Shown: in pieces, positions 26,812 through 36,378 of the stretch | Numbering within the stretch: position 1 is the stretch's first letter | Layout: each line of letters opens with the position of its first letter | From: Fen-1258 sp947085815 | GTDB taxonomy: Bacteria; Bacteroidota; Ignavibacteria; Ignavibacteriales; Melioribacteraceae | Length of the DNA stretch: 64,000 nucleotides | NCBI GenBank assembly: GCA_947085815.1 | Contig: CAMTXU010000021.1 | Span: forward strand, 34,234-98,233 | Direction: 5' to 3' | Notes under the pieces: model-generated | The model's database searches: none | The model's input: the letters and a program-made list of their open reading frames with translations, nothing else | What the model was told of the DNA's origin: nothing | Position numbers and translations under genes: made by a program

Positions 26812-28100
26812 TCGAATATTTAATAGTCGTTATCGCTCTAATTTGTATTGTAATTGGAACTCCGTTATTTACTATTCTTGCAATTATTACCATTTGCTCC
26901 CTACAATTTCTTGGCGATGGAATGCTCACGGAAATGATTGCTGATATGTTTAATGCTGTTAATAAAGACGTTTTATTAGCAATACCGTTTTTTTTGATCG
27001 CCGGACAGATAATGACACATGGAAGTATTGCTAAAAGATTGATCGAATTTGCAAAATCATTAGTAGGATGGATGCCCGGAGGACTTGCCGTAACCGCAAT
27101 ATTCGCATGTCTTTTCTTTGCCGCCATTTCCGGATCTTCGCCTGTGACTGTAATTGCAATCGGTACAATGATGTACCCTGCTTTAATTAAAGAAAACTAC
27201 AAAGAAAATTTTTCGGTAGGTTTACTAACCTCTGCAGGATCATTAGGTATTTTAATTCCGCCAAGCATTCCTATGATAATCTACGCAATAGTAGTTTCAA
27301 CGCCAGCAAACGTAATTTCCGTTGCCGATCTCTTTATTGCAGGAGTAATTCCGGGATTATTGATAGGATTGCTCTTAATGGTTTATGCTGTGATTACCCA
27401 AAAGGAACATACTTACGCAATAAATAGCAGTTTCTCTTTTGAGCAATTTAAAATTTCTTTCAAGAATGGAATCTTGGCTGTGATTTTACCTGTGATTATT
27501 CTTGGGGGGATATACAGTGGATTTTTTACTCCAACCGAAGCTGCTGCCGTTGCCGTTGTGTACACTTTTATTGTAGAGGTTTTCATTCACAAAGACATTA
27601 AAATTAAGAAGCTTCCTGAAATAATTATTCAAAGCACTTCTATGATGGGAACATTATTTTTGATCATAGTTATTGCAATAAGTTTTAATCAATTCCTGGC
27701 TTTGGAAAGAATTCCATACCAGGCGGCTATATGGATGAAAAGCATTGTTAGTTCTCCATTAATGTTTCTTATAGTCGTGAACATTTTTCTCCTAATTCTC
27801 GGATGTTTCATGGATATTATGTCAGCTATACTTATTGTTGGTCCTCTTTTAGGACCGATGGCAATTGAATTTGGCATCGATCCAATTCATTTCGCAATTA
27901 TTTTTATTGTTAATATGGAAATTGGCTACCTCACCCCTCCAATGGGAATAAACCTTTTTGTGGCATCAAGTATTTTTGAAAAGAAAATTGGATTCGTTAT
28001 TAAATCTACTCTTCCGTTTACCATGATTCTTCTCTTTGCATTGATCTTGATATCTTACATACCTGCTATTAGTTTATTCCTGGTTGAAATGTTTAGATAG
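26808..28100 (+). CDS. dctM: TRAP transporter large membrane subunit
   Basis: 430 aa, about 12 transmembrane helices. The TTG start at 26808 is supported by AAAGGAG at 26794-26800 with 7 bp spacing and by the overlap with the dctQ stop; no ATG is nearby. DctM motifs include AIPFFLIAGQIM near residue 60, AAISGSSPVTVIAIG, LGILIPPSIPMIIYA and GYLTPPMGINLFVAS near the C-terminus. It is the ion-coupled (usually sodium) channel subunit. Confidence 0.94.
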   Translation: MIEYLIVVIALICIVIGTPLFTILAIITICSLQFLGDGMLTEMIADMFNAVNKDVLLAIPFFLIAGQIMTHGSIAKRLIEFAKSLVGWMPGGLAVTAIFACLFFAAISGSSPVTVIAIGTMMYPALIKENYKENFSVGLLTSAGSLGILIPPSIPMIIYAIVVSTPANVISVADLFIAGVIPGLLIGLLLMVYAVITQKEHTYAINSSFSFEQFKISFKNGILAVILPVIILGGIYSGFFTPTEAAAVAVVYTFIVEVFIHKDIKIKKLPEIIIQSTSMMGTLFLIIVIAISFNQFLALERIPYQAAIWMKSIVSSPLMFLIVVNIFLLILGCFMDIMSAILIVGPLLGPMAIEFGIDPIHFAIIFIVNMEIGYLTPPMGINLFVASSIFEKKIGFVIKSTLPFTMILLFALILISYIPAISLFLVEMFR

Positions 28101-28298
28101 TCCTTTCAACTTCTCATTTTTTAGAATTCCGTAAATACTCGCAAAAAATGTTTGAAGTTTATGGAACTCGATTTTGTGTAATAGAAATGGGGAAAAATGG
28201 AGTTCTGTTCTTGTGATTAAATTCTTGAAAAGTAATTTTTTCTCATCAAGATAAATTTTTAGTAAATTGAAATAGAACAAAGGATACGTTTCTTATTT

Positions 28299-29270
28299 AT
28301 GTTAGATCAAAAACCACTTAATGAGTTTTCAGTTGGTGATGAACTCTTGATTTATCTTATCATCAGCAAATGTGAAATTAAAACATCCAAGAATGGAAAA
28401 TTATTTCTTAATCTTGAGCTCAGAGATAAATCGGCTGCGCTGCCGTCGAAAGTTTGGGATAACGCCGAAGAGTATGCGAAGAAGTTAAAAGAGGGCACAG
28501 TTGTAAAAGTTGCCGGACAGGTAGAAGATTTTAATGGCGCCCCTCAAATAAAACTTGATAAAATCCGCCCTGCGCTTGAAAGTGATAATGTAAAACCGGA
28601 AGATTTTCTTCCTAGATCGCGGCGCCCACTCAAAGAAATGATTGACGAACTTAATAGTGTTATTGATTCGGTCGGCGATCCATACTTGAACCAGCTTTTG
28701 AGGATAATTCTTTCAGGTGAAGATCTTGAAAAATATTCTCGCACACCAGCAGGAAAAGGATGGCACCACGCATATCTCCACGGTTTATTGGAACATACTC
28801 TAGAGATCGTTCGAATCTGCGAATTGATGTGTTCAATTCATCCAGATCTAAAACACGATCTATTGATTTGCGGCGCTCTTCTTCATGACTATGGCAAAAC
28901 TGAAGAACTTACTTATGATTCTGTATTCGATTATTCTGATAAAGGGAAATTGATGGGACATATAATAATCGGTGCACTAACCATTGAAAAAGTGACTTCG
29001 TCAATTCCAAATTTCCCGGAAGATCTGAAAATCCAGGTGATGCATTTAGTACTAAGTCATCAAGGTAAATTAGAATTTGCGTCGCCTGTAGAACCCAAAA
29101 CTTTAGAAGCAATTGCACTCTATCAAGCAGATGAACTAAGCGCTAAAACAAACGCTTATAAATACGCAATTGAGGCGGATAAATATAAAGGAGGAAGATG
29201 GACAAGATTTCTTCCTCTTGCTAATACTTCTTTGTATATACCGGATGGTAATTCAGATTTACAGAAATAA
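28299..29270 (+). CDS. YhaM-like OB-fold/HD-domain 3'-5' nuclease
   Basis: 323 aa. An N-terminal OB-fold (about residues 5-95; GTVVKVAGQVEDFNGAPQIKL) is followed by an HD phosphohydrolase domain. HD residues visible are HHAYLHGLLEHTLEI (about 158-172) and the metal pair HDYG in ALLHDYGKTEE, then the second H in MGHIIIG and HLVLSHQG. This is the architecture of Bacillus YhaM/Staphylococcus CBF1, which removes nucleotides from RNA or DNA 3' ends. It lies 198 bp past dctM and is probably a separate unit. Confidence 0.87.
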   Translation: MLDQKPLNEFSVGDELLIYLIISKCEIKTSKNGKLFLNLELRDKSAALPSKVWDNAEEYAKKLKEGTVVKVAGQVEDFNGAPQIKLDKIRPALESDNVKPEDFLPRSRRPLKEMIDELNSVIDSVGDPYLNQLLRIILSGEDLEKYSRTPAGKGWHHAYLHGLLEHTLEIVRICELMCSIHPDLKHDLLICGALLHDYGKTEELTYDSVFDYSDKGKLMGHIIIGALTIEKVTSSIPNFPEDLKIQVMHLVLSHQGKLEFASPVEPKTLEAIALYQADELSAKTNAYKYAIEADKYKGGRWTRFLPLANTSLYIPDGNSDLQK

Positions 29271-29305
29271 ATAAATTAATTAGCCAACTAACAAAGAATC
29301 ATATT

Positions 29306-30091
29306 ATGAAAAGAACAAATAAATCTTTCCTTTTCCTTTTTATCTTCCCATTTACGTCCTTCATAAATATAAATGCTCAAACGATCGATGCTCTGCTTGA
29401 AGAAGGAGAAAAGTATTACAAACTATTTGATAATGAGAAAGCTCTCGAAGCTTTTAAGAAAGTTGAAAAGATAGATGCTAATAATTTTGAAGCCCTCTGG
29501 AAACTATCACGAACTTATGTTGATATTGCAGACCGTATGCCTACAAGTACGGATGAGCAAGAGAAGGCACAGTTAGTAATTTTTCAAAAAGCACTCGAAT
29601 ATGGAGATCTAGCAAGTAAACTGAAACCTAATCAATCCGTTGGGTTTTTACAGCGCGCAATTGCAAATGGAAAAATTGCTCTATTCAAAGGAGTTTTTAC
29701 TGTTGCCGGTGTTGTAAACAGTGTTAGAGCGGATGTAGAGAAAGCAATTCAATTAGATAACGGCGGAAATTTTAATCAAGGAGTAGCTCACTATGTTTTA
29801 GCAAGAACACACGCTAAGACAAGTGAAAAATGGAAGCCTGCAAGAGTTATACTTGGTCTTGGCTGGGCAGATAATGAAATTGCCATCACAGAGTACAAAA
29901 AAGCGATTCAACTTTATCCTACATATATAATGTTCTATGTCGATTACGCCATTTCACTCATACGCGAAGATGACTTTAAGACCGCCCGTGAAATGTTGAA
30001 TAAAGCTCTCAAAATGCCGATTCAACATCAAGACGATGAAAAACGATTGGCTGAAGCAAAAAAATTATTGAACGATATTAAAAACGAATAG
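29306..30091 (+). CDS. Secreted TPR protein
   Basis: 261 aa. A signal peptide ends near INAQ (residues 20-25). The mature part holds TPR-like helical pairs: EKALEAFKKVEKIDANNFEALWKLSRTY near 35-65, IAITEYKKAIQLYPTYIMFYVDYA near 190-215 and KTAREMLNKAL near 225. It lies 35 bp after the YhaM-like gene. The tail of the TRAP locus makes a periplasmic role plausible, but it is not clearly a second TatT. Confidence 0.75.
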   Translation: MKRTNKSFLFLFIFPFTSFININAQTIDALLEEGEKYYKLFDNEKALEAFKKVEKIDANNFEALWKLSRTYVDIADRMPTSTDEQEKAQLVIFQKALEYGDLASKLKPNQSVGFLQRAIANGKIALFKGVFTVAGVVNSVRADVEKAIQLDNGGNFNQGVAHYVLARTHAKTSEKWKPARVILGLGWADNEIAITEYKKAIQLYPTYIMFYVDYAISLIREDDFKTAREMLNKALKMPIQHQDDEKRLAEAKKLLNDIKNE

Positions 30092-30103
30092 AAGCCCATC
30101 CCT

Positions 30104-30202
30104 GAGGCGGTCTCAAAAGTAATTATTCAAATAAATAATCTGCGAAAATCAGTTTCATCCGCTGGCTATTCTATTATAAAATATTACTTTTGAGACACCC
30201 TC
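30104..30202. repeat. Short element with terminal inverted repeats, copy 2
   Basis: 99 bp. Ends 30104-30123 and the complement of 30183-30202 match at 18 of 20 positions and agree with copy 1 at 17193-17300. The two copies are nearly identical along their length, except for a 9 bp stretch (about TGCGTCATC) present only in copy 1. It lies 12 bp after the stop of the TPR gene and upstream of the sirtuin gene. Confidence 0.8.
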
Positions 30203-30279
30203 TTTTTCTTTCATGGCTTTCTTAACATACACTACCAGAGTGGTATTAACACTAAAAACATGATTTCTTAAAAACCATC

Positions 30280-31026
30280 ATGCAATTCAAAAAAGAATTT
30301 CTCAACAGACTAAACAACGCAAAAAAAATTGTCTTCTTTACTGGTGCGGGGATTTCTGCAGAGAGCGGTATATCAACTTTCCGCGGAAAAGACGGAATTT
30401 GGAATAAGATGAAGCCGGAAGAGCTCGCAAACTTCGAGGCATTTATGCGTAACCCGGATTTAGTTTGGGAATGGTATCAACATAGACGAGATATAATTAA
30501 TAACGTAACGCCGAATGCCGGGCACACAGTTATAGCCGATCTTGAAAAATATTTTGATGTCTCAATCGTAACACAAAATATAGATAACCTTCACGCGCGT
30601 GCCGGCTCCAAAACAATATATGAACTTCATGGAAACATAGAAAGAAATTTCTGCGTGAACTGTAATACCTTCTACAATTCAGGTGATCTTGAAGTAACAG
30701 GTATTGCACCAAAATGTGTTAAGTGCGGTGGGTTAATCCGCCCGGATGTAGTATGGTTCGGCGAAATGCTTCCGCAAGAACAATTTAACGGAGGTGAAAA
30801 AGCTGCCGAATGGAGTGATATTTGTTTTGTTGTTGGAACGTCGGCTGTTGTTTACCCCGCTGCGTATATTCCTATTTCGGCAAAGCGGGCAGGTTCATAT
30901 ATCGTGGAAATAAATTTAGAACCAACCGAAATGTCACAATACGCTGATTACTCTCTCTTCGGGAAAGCGGGTGAAATTTTACCAGATATTTTAGATGTGG
31001 TTAAGCAAAATCGTGAAGTGATCTGA
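30280..31026 (+). CDS. cobB: SIR2-family NAD-dependent protein deacylase
   Basis: 248 aa. Sirtuin motifs in order: FFTGAGISAESGISTFRG (about residues 19-36), TQNIDNLHARAG (about 104-115), catalytic His in ELHGN (about 121-125), two CxxC zinc pairs (CVNC, CVKC), then VGTSAVVYPAA. The YxxR acyl-pocket motif (Y and R about residues 65-70, WEWYQHRRD) suggests a class III desuccinylase/demalonylase type. It regulates metabolic enzymes by removing lysine acyl groups. Confidence 0.92.
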   Translation: MQFKKEFLNRLNNAKKIVFFTGAGISAESGISTFRGKDGIWNKMKPEELANFEAFMRNPDLVWEWYQHRRDIINNVTPNAGHTVIADLEKYFDVSIVTQNIDNLHARAGSKTIYELHGNIERNFCVNCNTFYNSGDLEVTGIAPKCVKCGGLIRPDVVWFGEMLPQEQFNGGEKAAEWSDICFVVGTSAVVYPAAYIPISAKRAGSYIVEINLEPTEMSQYADYSLFGKAGEILPDILDVVKQNREVI

Positions 31027-31031
31027 TCATT

Positions 31032-31059
31032 AATAAATTTACCTGGCAATAAATTTATT
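31032..31059. terminator. AT-rich perfect hairpin after the sirtuin gene
   Basis: AATAAATTTA at 31032-31041 is perfectly complementary to 31050-31059, with an 8 nt loop CCTGGCAA. It starts 5 bp after the sirtuin stop. No run of T follows, so it is a weak intrinsic terminator candidate or a 3' stabilising hairpin. Confidence 0.4.
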
Positions 31060-31249
31060 TACAATTAGTGGCAAGCATTTCTTGATAAGCTTTTTTCACC
31101 GGCGATCTCAAGATTAGGTCTTTATTTGAATTGGATTAACTCTTGCGGAATGAGCAAAAAATATATAGCCGTGTACCGGACAACTAAATCAATCAATAAA
31201 AATTGATGCCCCATATTAAAAGCAGTTCTTACTCTTCAAAATGTAATTT

Positions 31250-31453
31250 TTATTTATCTGAATCAGTCGATTCATTCTTTACATTTTTAACATTAGTTTC
31301 CGACATCTTAAGTGCTAACGCTTTAGCTTTTTCAGAAATTTCTGCTTTATAAGAAGGAAAATTCACCGGTTCAACAGCTTGCTGAGCTCTTACTAAATCT
31401 CCTTTTGTCACCGGTGGATCCTTATACATTAATCCAACAGTTGTGATTTCCAT
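31250..31453 (-). CDS. Small protein of unknown function
   Basis: 67 aa from the ATG at 31453, chosen because AAAGGAG lies just upstream; a longer ORF to 31492 starts with a less likely codon. The protein is hydrophilic, with a proline-rich start (MEITTVGLMYKDPP), a middle ending in an amphipathic ISEKAKALALKMSE and a charged tail rich in N, K, S and D. The ISxKAKxL pattern faintly recalls anti-sigma-factor FlgM C-terminal helices but is not enough for a call. It stands alone between the sirtuin gene and nhaA. Confidence 0.6.
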   Translation of the reverse strand: MEITTVGLMYKDPPVTKGDLVRAQQAVEPVNFPSYKAEISEKAKALALKMSETNVKNVKNESTDSDK

Positions 31454-31801
31454 TTTTTCTTCTCCTTTATTCTTGGGTCGAGAAATCGTCATATTGTCCG
31501 AATATCGCCCCTTAAGTTTATTATCGAAAGTCTTAGAGGAAACTTTAGCTTTTTTCTAGGTGTTGAAACGAAATTTTTAGACAGAAAAATGTGGTGATTA
31601 TTATAATCCAGATACTAGATGATTTTCCTCCCGTGTAAAACTGTATTGTTCAGCATGAAATGAAATTCTTAATAATAAATACCATAATTCCCCGGTAAAT
31701 TTCTAGACTTACTTAATGTTTCCGTAATCTTTCAATCTTTGCCAAGTGCGGTTATTTAGTAAATTTTTCGCTCCATCAACCAATCGGGTTGGTAGATTAA
31801 C
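31454..31801. other. Intergenic region upstream of the small protein
   Basis: 348 bp without a convincing coding frame. It contains the ribosome site and presumably the promoter of the small minus-strand gene, and the 3' flank of nhaA. No strong hairpin or repeat was recognised. Confidence 0.5.
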
Positions 31802-33010
31802 TCAACCCATTGCTTTTGAACGGGTAGTATATTTAAGGACTAGCAACCCCAGCACAGCCGCAACCGTGGATGCTACAATTATGCTCAATTTGGAGGTGGT
31901 AATTAAATTTATTTCGTTGAAAGCCAAATTTGTAATAAAAATTGACATTGTAAAGCCAATACCAGCCAAACACCCTGCTCCCAATAGCAACTGCCAATTT
32001 ATATTTTCTGGAAGTTGGGCAATGCCTATTTTAACTGCAATATAAGATAGGACTAAAATGCCAATCGGTTTACCGAAAACCAATCCGAATATTATTCCTA
32101 TTGAATTTGTTGCAGTTAGACTGCTAATAATATTATCAGGTATTAGGATTGCCGTGTTCGCTAGAGCAAAAAGAGGAAGGATAATAAATGCAACTGGCTT
32201 GTGTAATCTTTTCTCTAATATTAAAGAAATATTTTTTACACCAGTTTTTCTAAACGGAATAGCGAACGCCAAGAGCACTCCAGCAATAGTTGAGTGTACC
32301 CCCGATTTAAGCATGAGGAACCACATCACTATTCCAATTATTACATAAGGAGTGATAAGATTGATATTCACTTTATTCATAAACAGAAGAAATAAAAAAG
32401 CTCCTAGTGAACCAAGGAGATACATCATAGAAAGATTGTCGCTATAGAAAAACGCTATTATTACTATTGCCCCAATATCATCAATAATTGCAAGAGCAGT
32501 AATAAATATCTTTAATGAAAACGGGACTCGATTGCCAAGAAGAGACAGAACACCTAGAGTAAATGCAATATCGGTCGCCATCGGAATTCCAAAACCTCTT
32601 TGACTTGGAGTACCGGCGTTAAATAAAAAATGGATTCCCGCAGGAATTAACATTCCTCCTAATGCCGCAATTGCCGGTAAACTTGCTTTTTTAAGAGTTG
32701 ACAATTCTCCCACATAAATTTCACGTTCTATCTCCAGCCCTACCAAAAGAAAAAAGATCACCATCAAGCCGTCGTTTATCCAATGCTCTATGCTGTACTT
32801 AAGTTGAATATCTGAAAAGGAAAGATTGAAATAGGACTGAAAGAACTTTAAATAATCCGGCCCAATATTACTGTTGGTAATAACAAGAGAAACTATTGTT
32901 AACAAAACAAGTATATATCCGGATGACTTTTCGCTTTCAATAAAATCCTTGAAGAGATCAAATTTAACATTTCTAATTTTCCAGATGCTTTTTCTCAGTT
33001 TTTTTCTCAT
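31802..33010 (-). CDS. nhaA: Na+/H+ antiporter NhaA
   Basis: 402 aa, about 12 transmembrane helices. The NhaA signatures are present: NDGLMVIFFLLVGLEIERE near residue 75, the ion-binding aspartate pair region MATDIAFTLGVLSLLG near 143-158, and IIDDIGAI near 180. It exports sodium in exchange for protons and supports pH and salt balance. It might work alongside a sodium-pumping Rnf and a sodium-coupled TRAP transporter in the same window (inference). A basic N-terminal tail of about 25 residues is longer than in E. coli NhaA. Confidence 0.95.
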   Translation of the reverse strand: MRKKLRKSIWKIRNVKFDLFKDFIESEKSSGYILVLLTIVSLVITNSNIGPDYLKFFQSYFNLSFSDIQLKYSIEHWINDGLMVIFFLLVGLEIEREIYVGELSTLKKASLPAIAALGGMLIPAGIHFLFNAGTPSQRGFGIPMATDIAFTLGVLSLLGNRVPFSLKIFITALAIIDDIGAIVIIAFFYSDNLSMMYLLGSLGAFLFLLFMNKVNINLITPYVIIGIVMWFLMLKSGVHSTIAGVLLAFAIPFRKTGVKNISLILEKRLHKPVAFIILPLFALANTAILIPDNIISSLTATNSIGIIFGLVFGKPIGILVLSYIAVKIGIAQLPENINWQLLLGAGCLAGIGFTMSIFITNLAFNEINLITTSKLSIIVASTVAAVLGLLVLKYTTRSKAMG

Positions 33011-33275
33011 ACAATTCTGCCATTATCGATATTTATATTATTAGATAAGACTATTTGTTTGTCTCTATTTTAAAGATATTCAACAAAACACTTATTTCCA
33101 TCCATCTTTAATGTTAAAAATTATTTTATTCCTCTAACAATCTGAGTAAAACTAATATTCTTCATTAGAAAAGATGGATTAACTATTTTCGATGGAGCTC
33201 CCGGACGTAAGCATCGTCGAAAACTTTCAATTCTTTGACCAAAATCTCTTGACAAGTTGTAGTTCTAAAACATTT

Positions 33276-34697
33276 TTAGTCATGTTTTTTCATAAGCAGT
33301 AGATATGCTATAAACGACACGGCAAAACCGATGAACCAGGCGTAATCATATAAAAATCTAAGAGATGGAACGAATAAACCGATAAGCGCAACAAACACAC
33401 CGGCAGCTAAGGCATATATAGCTTTTAGATTAAAACCATTTGTGAATTCATACTCACCATTTCTTTTATACAAATCAATGACATTTAATTTCTTTTTCTT
33501 AATCAAGAAATAGTCGCAGATCAATATTCCGGCAATCGGGCCTAAGAATCCGGAGTAACCAACTAACCATCCAAAGATATAAGCGCTGTAATCGGATAAT
33601 AATTTCCAGGGCATAATCATAATACCAAGAACCGCAGTCATTAATCCGCCGCGCACAAAAGTAATTTTGCTAGGATAAAGATTCGCGAAATCATTTGCGG
33701 GAGAAACTATATTAGCCGCAATGTTTGTTGTAAGGGTTGCAATCATCAACGCAAGTAATGATATTATTACAATCAGAGGATTATGAAATTTTGTAAGAAG
33801 TATAACCGGATCCCAGATTGCCTCACCGAAAATTATAACAGTAGCGGAAGTAACAGCTACACCAATAAAAGAAAATAATGCCATCGTCGGCGGTAATCCG
33901 ATTGCCTGCCCCAGCATCTGTGCTTTTTGGCTTTTAGCAAACCTGGAAAAATCGGGAATGTTTAAAGAAAGTGTTGCCCAATAGCCAACCATTCCGGTAA
34001 GAGCGGGAATAAAAAATTTCCAAAATTCTCCAACAGTTTGAAATTTACTTGGTTGACTTAAGATTGGTCCAAACCCACCGCCTTGAACATAAGCCCAAAT
34101 GAGAAGCGCAATTCCGACTATAAGAAGAAACGGCGCGCCAAGAGCTTCAAGCCATTTTATTGATTCCATTCCGTTTACTATGAAATAAACATTCATTACC
34201 CAAAAAATTAGAAACCCCGCTGCCGATCCCAAACTCCATAAAGCCCATTGGGGAATTAGAACACTTATGAGAGAATTCAAAGCTTGTCCGCCAATCCATG
34301 TTTGAATACCGAACCAGCCGCAAGCAACTACAGCCCGGAGAAGAGCAGGAACGTTGGAGCCAAGAGTGCCGAATGCAGCTCTTGCAAGAACGGGAAATGG
34401 AATTCCATATTTTGTTCCTGCATGTGCGTTAAGAATCATTGGAATAAGAACTATAATATTGCCAAGAGTTATTGTCATTAATGCCTGCCACCAGTTCATT
34501 CCGCCGGCAATTAATCCGCTCGCGAGCATATATGTGGTAATGCAGACACTCATTCCAATCCAAAGCGATGCGATATTGTACGTTCCCCATGTTCTTTGAT
34601 TTATTTTTGTGGGCGCAAGATCTTTATTAAATAGTTTTGTTTCTGTGAGACCGGAAAGATTAGTCTCGACTAAGCCATCGGAAAATAGTTTTTCCAT
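33276..34697 (-). CDS. NCS1-family nucleobase (uracil/allantoin-type) transporter
   Basis: 473 aa, 12 predicted helices. NCS1 motifs are present: KINQRTWGTYNIASLWIGMSVC near residue 35, LARAAFGTLGSNVPALLRAVVACGWFGIQTWIGG near 105-140, and SLNIPDFSRFAKS near 255. It is the last gene of the pyrimidine operon, 61 bp after dihydropyrimidinase, so uracil or a related base is the likely substrate. NCS1 carriers for allantoin and hydantoin are close relatives. Confidence 0.9.
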   Translation of the reverse strand: MEKLFSDGLVETNLSGLTETKLFNKDLAPTKINQRTWGTYNIASLWIGMSVCITTYMLASGLIAGGMNWWQALMTITLGNIIVLIPMILNAHAGTKYGIPFPVLARAAFGTLGSNVPALLRAVVACGWFGIQTWIGGQALNSLISVLIPQWALWSLGSAAGFLIFWVMNVYFIVNGMESIKWLEALGAPFLLIVGIALLIWAYVQGGGFGPILSQPSKFQTVGEFWKFFIPALTGMVGYWATLSLNIPDFSRFAKSQKAQMLGQAIGLPPTMALFSFIGVAVTSATVIIFGEAIWDPVILLTKFHNPLIVIISLLALMIATLTTNIAANIVSPANDFANLYPSKITFVRGGLMTAVLGIMIMPWKLLSDYSAYIFGWLVGYSGFLGPIAGILICDYFLIKKKKLNVIDLYKRNGEYEFTNGFNLKAIYALAAGVFVALIGLFVPSLRFLYDYAWFIGFAVSFIAYLLLMKKHD

Positions 34698-34758
34698 AGC
34701 TATCCTTTCGTGAATAATTTAAGAAAATAGTTCTTAGTGATGTGACTATATAGGGCAG

Positions 34759-36147
34759 TTATTTCCAGGCTGCACCGTAAGTTTTTCTCTTAACAAAATT
34801 TCCTCTACCAGCTTTGCCAAGGAATTTTTTGTTTTCAACAATTACTTCTCCTCGAGAGATAACAAAATCGGCATCGCCCTTAACTTGTTTGCCTTCGAAC
34901 ATTGAATAATCAACTCTCATGTGATGAGTCTTTGCGGAAATTGTCAGCTCTTTTTCTGGGTCCCAAATTACAATGTCTGCATCGGAACCCGGCGCAATAG
35001 TCCCTTTTTGGGGATACATTCCAAATATTTTTGCTGGGTTCGTAGAACATATTTCAACCCATCTATTTAGAGAAAATCTTTTCTCATTTACACCGCCTTG
35101 ATACATTAAGTGCATTCGGTTTTCAAGTCCGGGTCCCCCATTAGGGATTTTTGTGAAATTATCTTTTCCCATATCTTTTTGTCCAACAAAATTAAACGGG
35201 CAATGATCGGTTGACACAATTTGAAGTTCATTCTTTTGTAATCCCGCCCATAATTTTTCTTGATTCCATTTTTCTCGAACCGGCGGAGAGAAAACATACT
35301 TTGCTCCTTCAAAATCCGGTTTGGAAATGTCATCAATTGAAAGATACAGGTATTGCGGACAAGTCTCCGCGTACACTGGCAATCCTTTATATCTTGCTTC
35401 ACTAACTTTTACTAATGCATCATTGCAAGTAAGATGAACAATATAAATTGGAGTCCCCGCCATTTCAGCTAACGCTATTGCCCGGTTTGTTGATTCGCCT
35501 TCTGCCGCAGCCGGACGGCTTAGCGCATGATATAACGGAGAGAGATTTCCTTTAGCAACGGTTTCTTTTACGATATGATCAATCACCATTCCATTTTCTG
35601 CATGCATGCAAACCAATCCGCCGTTTTTGGATGTTTGTTTCAATGCTTTGAAAATTGTTGCATCGTCAACCATTAAAACATTCGGGTAAGCGAGAAACAG
35701 TTTGAAACTTGTAACGCCTTCGGCAACCATATCATCCATTTCAGGAATTCTTTCATCGGGCAAATCAGTAATAATCATATGAAATCCATAATCAATTGTT
35801 GCTTTCCCTTCTGCTTTCTTTTGCCAGATATCGAGACCTTCGCGCAAACTTTTTCCTCTTGGCTGTATCGCGAAATCGATTAATGAAGTGGTGCCGCCAA
35901 AAGCCGCACCTATTGTTCCCGTTTCAAAATCATCACTCGAAGTTGTTCCTCCGAAGGGCATATCAAGATGCGTGTGAACATCAATCCCGCCGGGAATAAC
36001 ATACTTCCCTTTTGCATCGATAATTTTATCTGCTTGAATGTTGAGTGATAAACCGATTGTTGTGATCTTATCATTCTCAATATATATATCAGCAGTGTAG
36101 TCTTGTTCTGCCGTTATGATTCTTCCGTTTTTGATTAGGATGGACAT
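34759..36147 (-). CDS. hydA: Dihydropyrimidinase
   Basis: 462 aa amidohydrolase. Metal and catalytic residues are in place: HTHLDMPFGG (His59/His61 region), carboxylated lysine in SFKLFLAY (about 150), CMHAENG (about 182), HLTCNDAL (about 239) and TDHCPFN (about 315). It opens dihydrouracil to N-carbamoyl-beta-alanine, the second step of reductive pyrimidine breakdown. The preA gene is upstream but separated by 337 bp holding an ORF6N remnant and a palindrome. A GAGGTG ribosome site precedes the ATG. Confidence 0.95.
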   Translation of the reverse strand: MSILIKNGRIITAEQDYTADIYIENDKITTIGLSLNIQADKIIDAKGKYVIPGGIDVHTHLDMPFGGTTSSDDFETGTIGAAFGGTTSLIDFAIQPRGKSLREGLDIWQKKAEGKATIDYGFHMIITDLPDERIPEMDDMVAEGVTSFKLFLAYPNVLMVDDATIFKALKQTSKNGGLVCMHAENGMVIDHIVKETVAKGNLSPLYHALSRPAAAEGESTNRAIALAEMAGTPIYIVHLTCNDALVKVSEARYKGLPVYAETCPQYLYLSIDDISKPDFEGAKYVFSPPVREKWNQEKLWAGLQKNELQIVSTDHCPFNFVGQKDMGKDNFTKIPNGGPGLENRMHLMYQGGVNEKRFSLNRWVEICSTNPAKIFGMYPQKGTIAPGSDADIVIWDPEKELTISAKTHHMRVDYSMFEGKQVKGDADFVISRGEVIVENKKFLGKAGRGNFVKRKTYGAAWK

Positions 36148-36167
36148 TCCACACCTCAGTTTGATTT

Positions 36168-36341
36168 TTAACTTTTATTTTTTTTAACACCATATTTAAC
36201 TTTAGGTTTTTCGATAGCAAATCCATAAGATCTTTTTGGTCTTTCTGTCGGTTGCATAAGCTGGCGAATAGCTTCTACAATTGCCTCAATACGTTTATAT
36301 AAAGTTAATTGCGCTTTTGATGTTTTTATATAAACAATGAT
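36168..36341 (-). pseudogene. C-terminal remnant of an ORF6N-domain protein
   Basis: A 57-codon open frame with no ATG at its head, bounded by stops at 36342-36344 and 36168-36170. The translation contains RIEAIVEAIRQLMQPTERPKR then SYGFAIEKP and a lysine-rich end. This closely resembles the C-terminal end of ORF6N/KilA-N-type accessory proteins (aliphatic helix, then PxxPKRxxGF). No N-terminal ORF6N domain lies upstream: that sequence is replaced by a palindromic repeat. It is likely a decayed insertion in the pyrimidine operon. Confidence 0.55.
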
Positions 36342-36378
36342 TTATACTTAATAAAATAATTTACTCCAAAAATTTATT

